Of a stretch of 60,414 nucleotides of DNA, positions 25,415-34,514 are shown one piece after another. The stretch comes from Chitinispirillaceae bacterium. GTDB lineage: Bacteria > Fibrobacterota > Chitinivibrionia > Chitinivibrionales > Chitinispirillaceae. The DNA lies in the NCBI GenBank assembly GCA_016932075.1, contig JAFGDP010000084.1:1-60414 (forward strand), read 5' to 3'. The translations under genes and the position numbers were made by a program. How positions within the stretch are numbered: the stretch's first letter is position 1; each line of letters begins with the position of its first letter. The notes beneath the pieces were generated by a model. The model worked only from the letters and a program-made list of their open reading frames with translations. It was not told where the DNA came from and searched no databases.

Positions 25415-28096
25415 CTAATGAGCCCGCTCAATCCGCGCGGCGCACACCTTAAATTCCGGAATTTTCGCCACCGGATCCAGTGCCGCAATGGTAAGAAGAT
25501 TGGCAGGAGCCTCCGCATAGTGGAAAGGAATATAAATCGTTCCCTTTCCTATCCGTCTTGTGACGAAGGCACTGGTGACGATCTCACCACGCCGTGTGCG
25601 TACCTTTACCTTATCGCTGTTGCTGATGCCGAGCGCCTCGGCATCCTCAATTGATACCATGACCATGGGACCTGCCAGATTATTAAGCCCCCTTGTCTTC
25701 CGTGTCATTGTCCCGGTATGAAACTGCTGCAGCACACGACCGGTGGTCATGATAAGCGGATACTCGTCGTCCGGCAGCTCCGCAGGCTCTCTGAACGGAA
25801 TCGCCTTCATGAGCCCTTTGCCGCGTGCGAACTTGCCGATGTGCAGAACCGGAGTTCCCGGATGCTCCCTCGTGGGACAGGGCCAGTGCAGTCCTTTCCG
25901 CCCGAGCCGTTCATAGGTGATACCCCCATACGAAGGCGTGAGCGTTATCCCCTCATTGTGAATATCTTCGGCACTGGTATAGTCCCAGTCCGCACCCATT
26001 GCACGGGCAATCCCCTGGATGATTTCCCAATCCGGTTTCGCCCCGCCGGGCGGCTCGACTGCCTTGCGAATAAGCTGGACCCGGCGTTCGGTGTTGGTAA
26101 ACGTGCCGTCCTTTTCAGCCCAGGCTGCCGCAGGCAGCACAGCATGGGCCAGGGCTGCGGTCTCGGTCATGAACATGTCCTGGACAACAATAAAATCGAG
26201 ATTGGTGAGAGCTGCTTCCACATGGTGCAGGTCCGGATCGCTGATCATGGGATTCTCGCCCATGATATACAAGGCCCTGAGTTTCTTTTCATAAGCCGCC
26301 TCGATCATGGTGGTGACCGTGAGACCGGGCCTGTCCGACAGTGTTACGCCCCATGCCTTGTTGAATTTTTCTTGGACTTTCGCGTCACCCACTTTTTGGT
26401 ACGCGGTAAACACATTAGGCAGACCACCCCAGTCACAGGCACCCTGCACATTCGACTGCCCGCGCAGGGGATTGACGCCACCGCCCTCCTTGCCCAGGTT
26501 CCCGCACAACATCTGCAGATTGGCGGTCGACCAGACATTGTCAACGCCGGTAGTATGCTGCGTAATGCCCATTGCGTAAAAAAGCGATCCGGTAGGAGCC
26601 TTACCAAACAGCTCTGCAATGTCCATGAGCGTACGCGCAGGGATACCTGAGATCTTTTCCACAAACGCCGGAGAGTATCTCTCCACCTCTTTTTTAAGAT
26701 CGTCGAACCCTTCGCAGCGCTCCTCGATATAGGCTTTGTCGTGCCACCCGTTCTTGATAATGAGATGCATGAGCCCGTTCAAAACCGCCACATCGGTACC
26801 GCAGCGCTGTGCCGCATAGATGGTGGCATAGTCGGCAAGCTGAATCTTCTTCGGATCGATGACGATAAGCTTGGATTTTCCAAACCGTATCGCCTGTTTG
26901 ATCCGGGAGGCGATGACCGGATGGGCAGCGGTTGTATCCGAACCGATAACCAAGATCACATCGGCACTTTTTATTCCATTGATATCGTTGGTCATTGCTC
27001 CGCTTCCGAGACTGGCGGCCAGACCGGCCACCGTTGAGCTGTGTCAGAGGCGGGCGCAGTGATCCACGTTGTTCGTGACAATCCTCGTTCGCATGAATTT
27101 CTGAAACAGGTAGTTTTCCTCGTTGGTGCATTTGGCAGAGCAGAGCCCGCCGATGGCGTCGGCACCATGACGTTCCCTTATGGAAGCAAACTGTTCACCG
27201 ATATAGGCAAACGCTTCGCTCCATGATGCGGTACGGAAGGTTCCGTTTTCCTTGATCAGCGGAGTGGTCAGCCGCTCGTTGCTTGCGACAAAATCAAATC
27301 CGTACCGTCCCTTGACGCAGAGCATGCCGTTGTTGACCGGACCGTCCTCCACACCGGTAATCCGGACGATCTGATTACGCTTTTGATCTACGTGCAGGGC
27401 GATATTGCAGCCAACACCGCAATACGGACACACGCTCTCGGTGCGCGCAAGCTCCCACGTACGGCCACGGCCGCGCGCACGCTTGTCGGTGATGGCGCCG
27501 GTCGGACAGAGCTGCACGCACTCCCCGCACTGCACGCACCCTGATTTCCCCATGGGGAGATCATCATCAAAAACGATCTTCGTGTGGCTGCCACGCAGGC
27601 TGAAGTCCATGATTTCATTAACAACAGTGCAATTATCACCTACTATACACCGGCCGCACTTGATGCACTTGCCATGGTCGACGAAAATGAATTCAGACGA
27701 GTCGTCGGTTTCGAACTCTTCGTCCACCCTAAAGGTCGGCCGTTCAATACCCAAGTAGTAGGCAGCATCCTGCAGTTCACACGCGCCGTTCTGTTCGCAC
27801 GTCAAGCAATCATGCCTGCCGGAGGAAAGCAGCAGGTCGATCACGAGCCGCTGCGCCTGCAGAACTGCTTCGGAATTGGTGGTGACCTTCATGTTGTCCC
27901 TGACCGTCACGGTGCAGGCGGTTTGCATTCCCCGCATGCCTTCGATCTCGACAAGACAGGCACGGCATTTGCCGGCCGGACCGGTCTTCGGGTGGTAACA
28001 GAGTGACGGGATATAGACGCCGTGCGCCCGTGCGACTTCGAGCACCGTCTGCCCCTCCACCGCGTCGAGCGTTTTACCGTTGATACTAATGTTCAT
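25415..28096 (-). CDS. fdhA: formate dehydrogenase catalytic subunit, selenoprotein (UGA = Sec351)
   Basis: One 893-residue gene read through an in-frame TGA at 27044-27046. The frame before it ends NNVDHCARL and the frame after continues HSSTVAGLAASLG, the classic selenocysteine site of FdhF-type enzymes. Domains in order: NuoG-like [2Fe-2S] (CYHPKTGPAGKCRACLVEI), His-Cys3 [4Fe-4S] (HDCLTCEQNGACELQ), two [4Fe-4S] motifs (CIKCGRC, CVQCGECVQLCP), the CPYCGVGC cluster of the molybdopterin domain, and a C-terminal molybdopterin-binding barrel (ALGISNSDKVKVRTRRGEI). It oxidises formate or reduces CO2 and passes electrons to the NuoEF fusion. A GAGG ribosome-binding site precedes the ATG at 28096. 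Confidence 0.93.
27014..27046 (-). promoter_or_regulatory. bacterial SECIS element directing selenocysteine at UGA
   Basis: Read on the minus strand, the UGA (27044-27046) is followed after 11 bases by GGUGGCC (27026-27032), the loop GGUCU (27021-27025) and GGCCGCC (27014-27020). The stem is a 7-bp helix with one G-U pair. The GGUCU loop matches the SelB-binding apical loop known from E. coli fdhF. This explains why translation does not stop here. Confidence 0.9.
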
Positions 28097-28173
28097 GAGT
28101 ACCTCTTAGTGCAATGTATGTTTTCTACTTTCCGACGGATCTTCCCCTGTCATCACCGTATCTGCCGGGCACA

Positions 28174-29904
28174 TCAGACCGTCAGCACCTCAAATTCGTT
28201 CCTGAATTTCCTCACCATGGCCCTGATCGGCATGGAAAAGGCGTCACCGGTCGGACAAAGCGTCGTACCGATGATGGTATCGCACAACCGTACGATGGTG
28301 TCGATATCGCCCGTCGTACCGCGACCTTTTATTAAATTGTCAAGCAACCCGGCGATCACCGCCGAACCTTCACGGCACGGCGTGCACTGACCGCATGATT
28401 CATGCGCGTAAAACCGTATGGCCCGCAGTGCGATACGGGGGATTGAGACGGAATCATTCATGACGATGATGCCTCCTGATCCCAGCATGGTGCCTGCGGC
28501 GGCGCAGGAATCAAAATCCATGTTTAATCCTGCAGCTTCTTTGGCAGTGAGAATCGGTACCGAAAGTCCGCCAACGATAACGGCCTTGAGCGTTCCCTTG
28601 ACGCCTCCTGCCGCCTCAAGCAGCTCTTTGAGCGGGGTGCCAATCGGATATTCGTACACTCCCGGCTTGTTCACGTGACCGGAAATACCGAACAGTTTGG
28701 GTCCAAAATTGCCGGCAGTACCGATAGCCCGAAACGCTTCTGCACCATTGTCTACTATATAAGGAATGAGAGAAAGAGTCTCAACATTATTGACGATCGT
28801 GGGGCATCCGTACAGGCCAACATTCGCAGGAAACGGCGGTTTAATTCGCGGGCATCCCCGTTTGCCTTCAAGCGACTCGATAAGCGCGGTTTCTTCCCCG
28901 CACTCATAGGAACCAGCCCCTTTATGTACCACAATATCGAGATCTCCGAGAATCCCGTCTTTCTTCGTCTCTGCAATCGCGGACTCGAGGATGTCGGCGA
29001 TCCAGCGGAATTCGCCTCTGATATAGATAAACGCCTTTTTGCTGCCGATTGCACGGGCAGCAATGGCCATTCCCTCAATAAGAAGGTGCGGATCATACTG
29101 CATGATCTGACGATCCTTGAAGGTCCCGGGTTCTCCCTCATCAGCATTACATATAAGATACACCGGCCTTGGATCGTTTTTAGAAAGGAAACCCCATTTC
29201 ATTCCTGCCGGAAACCCTGCGCCACCTCTGCCGCGAACTGTCGCCTGTTTAACCATGCCAATAATGTCTGCCGGTTCCATGGTTCGCGCCTTTAACAGAG
29301 CAGCATAGCCGCCTGATGCGCGGTATGCTGCAAGATTGACCGGTTTCCCCTTGCCGCGATTTTTGAGAAGGATATTGCACGCTGATCCCCAGTGCGATTC
29401 GTCCTGTCGCGCCGGAATTTTGCCCTTAAGCAGGGAATCAATCAGCGCATCGGTTTTTTCAACGGTCATGTTTTCAAAGTAGGTATCGTTCACCTGGATC
29501 ACGGGACAGGTGCCGCACGAGCCAAGATCCTCGACGATTGAAAGCGTGAATAAACCATCCGGAGTGGTCTCTCCTGCGCGAATGGCAAGCCTTTGTTCGA
29601 GATGCGCAACGATCTTTTCTGCGCCGGTAAGCAGGCCAGGAATATTGGTATCGACCTGCAGATTCCAGGTACCGACCGGTTTCGTATTGAACATTGTATA
29701 ATACGTAGCAACCCCGTAGGTCTTGGATACGGTCGTACCCACGAGCGAGGCCACATCGCGGATGCTTTCAGAAGAAAGAAATCCGTTGTTTTCCCTTTGC
29801 GCACTATCAAGAGCCGGAAGCAGCGCTGATCGTTTGTTCGGATACCGTGCAGTTTTTGATTCAATACCTTCTTTTATCATGGGATTCATAGCCGTCATTT
29901 CCAA
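28174..29904 (-). CDS. NuoE-NuoF fusion, NAD(H)-dehydrogenase subunit of the formate dehydrogenase
   Basis: A 576-residue fusion. Residues ~20-160 are NuoE-like and ~165-576 NuoF-like. The NuoF part is intact: GRGGAGFPAGMKWGF and CNADEGEPGTFKDR bind FMN and NADH, and SCGQCTPCREG plus a later Cys in TTLCPTG bind [4Fe-4S]. In the NuoE part the first cysteine pair is absent and the second reads DLGSCGTCP, so the usual [2Fe-2S] site is mostly lost. It feeds NAD+ or NADH electrons to FdhA. The frame starts with TTG at 29904. ATG at 29898 or 29889 may be the true start. Confidence 0.9.
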   Translation of the reverse strand: MEMTAMNPMIKEGIESKTARYPNKRSALLPALDSAQRENNGFLSSESIRDVASLVGTTVSKTYGVATYYTMFNTKPVGTWNLQVDTNIPGLLTGAEKIVAHLEQRLAIRAGETTPDGLFTLSIVEDLGSCGTCPVIQVNDTYFENMTVEKTDALIDSLLKGKIPARQDESHWGSACNILLKNRGKGKPVNLAAYRASGGYAALLKARTMEPADIIGMVKQATVRGRGGAGFPAGMKWGFLSKNDPRPVYLICNADEGEPGTFKDRQIMQYDPHLLIEGMAIAARAIGSKKAFIYIRGEFRWIADILESAIAETKKDGILGDLDIVVHKGAGSYECGEETALIESLEGKRGCPRIKPPFPANVGLYGCPTIVNNVETLSLIPYIVDNGAEAFRAIGTAGNFGPKLFGISGHVNKPGVYEYPIGTPLKELLEAAGGVKGTLKAVIVGGLSVPILTAKEAAGLNMDFDSCAAAGTMLGSGGIIVMNDSVSIPRIALRAIRFYAHESCGQCTPCREGSAVIAGLLDNLIKGRGTTGDIDTIVRLCDTIIGTTLCPTGDAFSMPIRAMVRKFRNEFEVLTV

Positions 29905-29955
29905 TCCATGTAGTGTATCCGCTTTTTACCGTTCAACTTATCATCATCATCGCAG

Positions 29956-29992
29956 TCAAAAATACGGCAGGACAGGATCGGCCTGCCGTATT
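29956..29992 (-). terminator. intrinsic terminator after focA
   Basis: On the minus strand an 11-bp perfect stem AATACGGCAGG/CCTGCCGTATT encloses a 10-base loop and runs into TTTTT. It begins 16 bp after the focA stop and lies before the NuoEF gene. Confidence 0.85.
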
Positions 29993-30008
29993 CATTATCT
30001 TGGGATTA

Positions 30009-30836
30009 TTACTTCTTCTCGGTTCCTTTCACATACACAAACCAATAAATGCAGGATACCATGATTGATCCGCCAACAATATTACCCAATGTCGCAAGAA
30101 GAATATTGCGCGCCGCATTGCCCACGGTCAGCGCCTGAAGCAGGGCAGGATTTGCCAGTTCAACTGCCTTGGGCAGAGTCTTTGCGATAAGTCCCGAGGG
30201 TATGAAGAACATGTTGGCGACACTGTGCTCAAAGCCCATGGCAACGAACGCCATAATAGGAAAGAAAATACCGAAAATTTTCCCTACAATATCGTTCGAG
30301 GCCAGCGCAAGCACGATGGCCAGACAGACGAGCCAGTTACACATAATGGCCCGGAAAAAAATCTCGGACGAAGCGAGCCCGCACTTGGCCCCGGCGATAT
30401 TGATGGCTGTTGCACCGACTGCTCCGTTGTTGAGGGCTGACATTCCCGAAACCATCCATGCGAGCAGAAGCGATCCTGCAAGGTTCGCCATCCATACAAC
30501 AACCCAGTTTTTCGTCATGCTGCCAAAGGAGATCTTTTTCTCGAGCAGCGCCGTCGGCATGAGGCAATTGCCGGTAAAAAGCTCTGCCCCGGAAATGACA
30601 ACAAGCATGAGGCCGGTGCTGAACACGGCTCCTCCAAAGAACTTCATGAGCCCAAAAAACGTACCGTTCCATCCGGTGCTCACAGTGGTGCACAGCTGGG
30701 CTCCAAAAGCGATATAACATCCGGCAAATATACCAAGGAAAATCATTTTCGCCACCGGCATATTCGCCTTCATTATGCCTACGGCAACAAGGTTCTTCTG
30801 CACTTGTGCAGGAGCGTTGAAATTAGGTTCAGGCAT
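30009..30836 (-). CDS. focA: formate/nitrite-family channel
   Basis: A 275-residue membrane protein of the FNT family with six helices. Visible family features are GIFAGCYIAFGAQLCTTVST, SGAELFTGNC (the omega-loop ahead of the channel), NWLVCLAIVLALAS and FEHSVANMFFIP (conserved histidine region). The location next to fdhA and the NuoEF fusion makes formate, not nitrite, the likely substrate. An AAAGGGG sequence precedes the ATG. Confidence 0.93.
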   Translation of the reverse strand: MPEPNFNAPAQVQKNLVAVGIMKANMPVAKMIFLGIFAGCYIAFGAQLCTTVSTGWNGTFFGLMKFFGGAVFSTGLMLVVISGAELFTGNCLMPTALLEKKISFGSMTKNWVVVWMANLAGSLLLAWMVSGMSALNNGAVGATAINIAGAKCGLASSEIFFRAIMCNWLVCLAIVLALASNDIVGKIFGIFFPIMAFVAMGFEHSVANMFFIPSGLIAKTLPKAVELANPALLQALTVGNAARNILLATLGNIVGGSIMVSCIYWFVYVKGTEKK

Positions 30837-30971
30837 TACTGACCCCTTTCAGTGTTTTTAGTTAATGAAAAGACCGCAGACTTTACGACCTTGACTGTTG
30901 TGAAAAATGGTGCAAAAAAATTAAGCTTATTTTTTTATCAGATAACCCTTCATGGCTATTGTATTTCTATT

Positions 30972-31692
30972 TTATGCGTTGACACCGCTGGATACATGTT
31001 CTGCAGCAGTATCAGTCGTGATACTATGCTTTGGGGTGTTAACGAAATAGATCAATTGCTCAAGCTCCTGGACCAAATTGACGTTATTGACCGTGACCGT
31101 ACCCAGAGGGTACTGAAGAGTACAGGGCGCGAAATTCAGCACACCATGGATTCCACATTCAACTAAATAATTGAGTACGCGCTGCGCAGAAATCTCCGGT
31201 ACGGCAAGTATGGCAATCGTTATAGCATTCTCTTGTATAAATATCTTTGCCTGTTCAAGAGGAAAAACCGGGCAGGGATAGCTTTTGGAACATTTTGAAG
31301 GATCTATATCAAAACCAGCAACGATAGAAATGCTTTCCCGCTCAAATCCGCGATAATTAAAGAGTGCTCTACCAATATTACCCAAGCCGATCAGAATGAC
31401 CTTCTGGGATTGTTCCTTGAGGAAAATGGAATTCACTCTCCGTAAAACCGTATCTATATTATAGCCCCCCCCTTTTTTTCCCATTAATCCGGAAAAAAGA
31501 GAAATCCTTGCGTATCTGGGAACTGTTTATACCAACCGTCTCAGCAAGGAAACTGGAAAAAACGCTTACAAATCCCAATTCTTTGAATGTGCGCAAAGCA
31601 ATCCGGTATTGTGAAAGACGCTGAACCGAATTTCTGCTGATGGACGATTCCGGGGATTTATGTATCGAAGACTTGCTACTTCTCTGTAAAAT
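30972..31692 (-). pseudogene. rex: Rex-like NADH-sensing repressor, frameshifted in a homopolymer tract
   Basis: The C-terminal frame (MGKKGGGYNID onward to 30972) is a Rex Rossmann domain with VILIGLGNIGRALFNY. Its missing N-terminus is present in another frame just upstream, as a winged-helix stretch (SQYRIALRTFKELGF, SSQIRKDF, FFRINGKK). The two frames join at a run of seven A and eight G; removing one base would give the normal GKKGGGYN joint. The N-terminal frame also lacks ATG, GTG or TTG. An ATT at 31692 with GGAG eight bases upstream is the only candidate start I see. It may be a pseudogene, a phase-variable gene or a sequence error. Intact Rex would repress fermentation genes when NADH is low. 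Confidence 0.8.
31465..31479 (-). repeat. A7G8 homopolymer tract at the Rex frame junction
   Basis: On the plus strand eight C (31465-31472) are followed by seven T (31473-31479). On the coding strand this is seven A then eight G. Such a run is prone to slippage during replication or transcription and to sequencing error. It lies exactly where the Rex winged helix and Rossmann domain meet. Confidence 0.9.
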
Positions 31693-32135
31693 GAATCGCG
31701 CTCCCTATCTTTTTATTTTTAAAAACTTAGTAAACAATATTTCACATTTTTACCTTTAAAATGCAATTTTTAAAAAAGATTTTTAAAATACTTTAAATCA
31801 CAATAAAAAACCACTGCTTTTTCTGTTCTTGATTAATTGTATCCTTGCTATTAATCTCAATTAAATGCAAATCAAGTCATTAAATACTATTTAAACCACT
31901 TTTAAATCAGGCTGACTCTTCAAATTTGCAGAATAGCATTTCCAAAGGCGTGATTTTTATAAAAAATCGTCCTTGGATATAACTGCGCTTATTTTTAATC
32001 TTATGCGAAAATCCTTTAAAAAATGGTTTTTAATCGGTAATCAGCGGGTATCCCTTTACAAGATGCTGTGTTAGAAGATACAATTAATCTTTACGGGTCT
32101 ATCACTCATCCTCAGATTAGCAAACGGAATTCTCC
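31693..32135. other. AT-rich intergenic region with repeated TTTAAA-like motifs
   Basis: About 440 bp, much more AT-rich than its surroundings, between the divergent rex and the polyphosphate kinase gene. It contains at least eight TTTAAA/ATTAAA boxes between 31730 and 31915 and a hairpin GATTTTT-ATA-AAAAATC near 31950. I found no tRNA and no ORF longer than short fragments. It must hold the promoter of the downstream gene, but no single -35/-10 pair stands out. Confidence 0.5.
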
Positions 32136-33624
32136 ATGCTCGAAAAAGTCGATCTGAAAAAATCCGTTACCAAATCAGCCTTTCATGACCGTCTGTCCCG
32201 CCTTGAACCGGCCTTGGGCAGACTGCAGCGCGAGGCCCTTGATCTGGGTATACCTGTCTGTATCGTATTCGAAGGTCTTGATGCGGCAGGCAAAGGCGCA
32301 CTTATAAACCGGCTCATTTTAGCAATGGACCCTCGAGGCGTTACCGTGCACTCCACCAAGCCGCCTTCGGAAGAGGAGGCACTGCGGCCGTTTCTCTGGA
32401 GGTTCTGGGAAATCACTCCTGCAAAGGGACGCATCGCTCTCTTTGACCGGAGCTGGTATAACCGCGTCCTCAATGAACGGGTCGACAGGTCAACCAAAAT
32501 GAAAGAGACCACTATTGCCTGCACACAAATCAAGGCTTTCGAACGTCAACTCACCTCGGGCGGCACGCTCATCCTCAAATTTTTTCTCCATATCAGCAAA
32601 AAAGAGCAAAAGAAAAGGTTCAAAGCATACGAATCCAACCCTGCAACCGCCTGGAAAGTGACCAAGGGGGACTGGAAACGTCACAAGCAGTATGACCGGT
32701 ATGTTGAAGCGATGGAAGAGCTTGTCAGCAGCACCAGCACCACCAATGCGCCCTGGACTCTCGTCGGCAGCAACGACCTCCGGCTTTGCCACGATCACGG
32801 TATTTTCCACTGTTGAAGCAGCTCTGCGCCGCGCCATCACCATGGCGCGCGGCGATATTTCCGCCCAGGACAACAGATCGTCGCCTGCTGCTCTTGCCAC
32901 GCTCAAGGGTGCAAATAGCATGCTGGATAAGGCGGACCTGTCACCTTCGCTTACACGGTCCGAATATGACAGGATAATGAAACAGCATCAGAAATGGATG
33001 TGGGACCTTGAGCACCAGGTCTATAAAAAACGGCTGCCGGTTGCGATTGTGTTCGAAGGGTGGGACGCGGCAGGCAAAGGCGGCGCAATTCGCCGGCTTG
33101 CGCGTGCCATGGACCCCCATGGCTATGAGGTGGTGCCGTTTGCTGCGCCCAATGATGTGGAAAAAAATCACCACTATTTATGGCGGTTCTGGAAAAGTAT
33201 CCCGAAGGCCGGACATATTACCATTTTTGACCGATCATGGTATGGAAGGGTCCTGGTGGAACGCGTTGAAGGATTCTGCTCCGAGGAGGAGTGGCAGCGC
33301 GCGTATGGCGAAATCAATGAAACAGAGGAGCATTGGGCCTCATTCGGTATGGTTATCATTAAATTCTGGCTGCATATAGACCGCGGCGAGCAACTGAAAC
33401 GGTTCACCGCGCGCCAGAAAAATCCGGAAAAAAAGTGGAAAATAACGGATGAGGACTGGCGCAACCGGAAAAAATGGAATGAATACAAGCGTGCCATTGA
33501 TGAGATGCTCCTTCTCACGGATAAGCCGCATGCTCGATGGACCGTGGTTGAGGCGAATTCCAAGACGTATGCCCGTATCAAGATAATTAAAACGGTTATA
33601 CAGACCATCGAAGACGCGCTGTAA
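32136..33624 (+). pseudogene. two-domain PPK2 (polyphosphate:AMP phosphotransferase type), frameshifted at about 32784
   Basis: Two PPK2 domains in adjacent frames. The first (32136 to about 32784) has Walker A EGLDAAGKG and Walker B FDRSWYNRV. The second, continuing to 33624, has EGWDAAGKG and FDRSWYGRV. The first frame ends ...WTLVGSNDLRL and then runs out. The other frame continues FATITVFSTVEAALRR, the expected next residues. Dropping one C at 32784 would join them into a ~495-residue protein, the size of two-domain PAP enzymes that phosphorylate AMP from polyphosphate. It is either a real frameshift or a sequence error. Separate translation of the second domain is conceivable. Confidence 0.82.
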
Positions 33625-33671
33625 CGCAATCCGTCGCCTGCACCGGAAACCCTGCATGTATTTTTCTGTAC

Positions 33672-34514
33672 ATGTCTTTGTCGGTGTCGGTCATCATCCC
33701 TACCTGGAACCGCGCCGTTCTTCTCGAACGGGCGGTGAGATCGGTACTTGACCAGACCTTTCGCGAATTCGAGCTGGTGGTCATTGATGACGGATCCACT
33801 GACCATACGGCACTGCTTCCGGTTTTTGCCTCAGGCCAAAGACACCTGCGGTACCTTCGGTTTTTGGAAAACCGGGGCGTTGCGGCGGCGAGGAACGCCG
33901 GCGTCCAGGCAACCGGTGCGCCTCTGATCGCGTTTCTCGACTCGGATGACCAGTGGCACCCGACAAAACTTGAAAAACAGGTGCGCTGGCTTGAACAACA
34001 CCCCCGGTACCGGATTGTTCAGACGCGGGAGATCTGGATGCGCCACGGCAAACGGGTGAATCCGCCGAAAACCCATGAGAAATTCCAGGGCGACCTGTTC
34101 AAGGCAAGTCTTGAACGGTGCATGATCACGCCCTCGTCAGTCATGCTCGAACGTGCGCTTTTCAAAGAAACCGGCGGATTCAACGAAACCTTTCCCGCAT
34201 GCGAAGACTATGATTTATGGTTGAAAATCACCTGCCACTACCCTGTCGGCCTGGTCGATGAGTATCTTCTCACTCGCTGGGGCGGCCATGCCGACCAGCT
34301 CTCGGCAACCACTCCGGTGCTTGACCGGTTTCGTATTCAAAGCCTGCTGGACCTGCTTACAAGCAACCGGCTCAGTCCCAAGCAAGCCAGGTGGGCGAGG
34401 AGGTGCCTTAAACGGCGGGCGCTGATAGCGGGACAGGGGTATCTTAAACGAGGAAACCAGAAAGAATATGAAAGACACCTCGCAATCATCAGGCTCTTTG
34501 AACAGGACCGTTGA
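33672..34514 (+). CDS. family 2 glycosyltransferase
   Basis: A 280-residue GT-A enzyme. SVIIPTWNRAVLLERAV, VIDDGSTDHT and FLDSDDQWHP are the nucleotide- and metal-binding motifs of GT2. GGFNETFPACEDYDLWLKI is the conserved acceptor-side ED motif. It probably adds a sugar to an envelope glycan. The start at 33672 has a weak ribosome-binding site. The end overlaps the ParB-like gene by 47 bp. Confidence 0.9.
   Translation: MSLSVSVIIPTWNRAVLLERAVRSVLDQTFREFELVVIDDGSTDHTALLPVFASGQRHLRYLRFLENRGVAAARNAGVQATGAPLIAFLDSDDQWHPTKLEKQVRWLEQHPRYRIVQTREIWMRHGKRVNPPKTHEKFQGDLFKASLERCMITPSSVMLERALFKETGGFNETFPACEDYDLWLKITCHYPVGLVDEYLLTRWGGHADQLSATTPVLDRFRIQSLLDLLTSNRLSPKQARWARRCLKRRALIAGQGYLKRGNQKEYERHLAIIRLFEQDR

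Noticed and set aside
25415..27031. Separate molybdopterin oxidoreductase gene starting at GTG 27031
   Set aside because: It is the C-terminal part of fdhA after the Sec UGA; the SECIS hairpin and CARL-U-HSSTVAG context show one selenoprotein gene.
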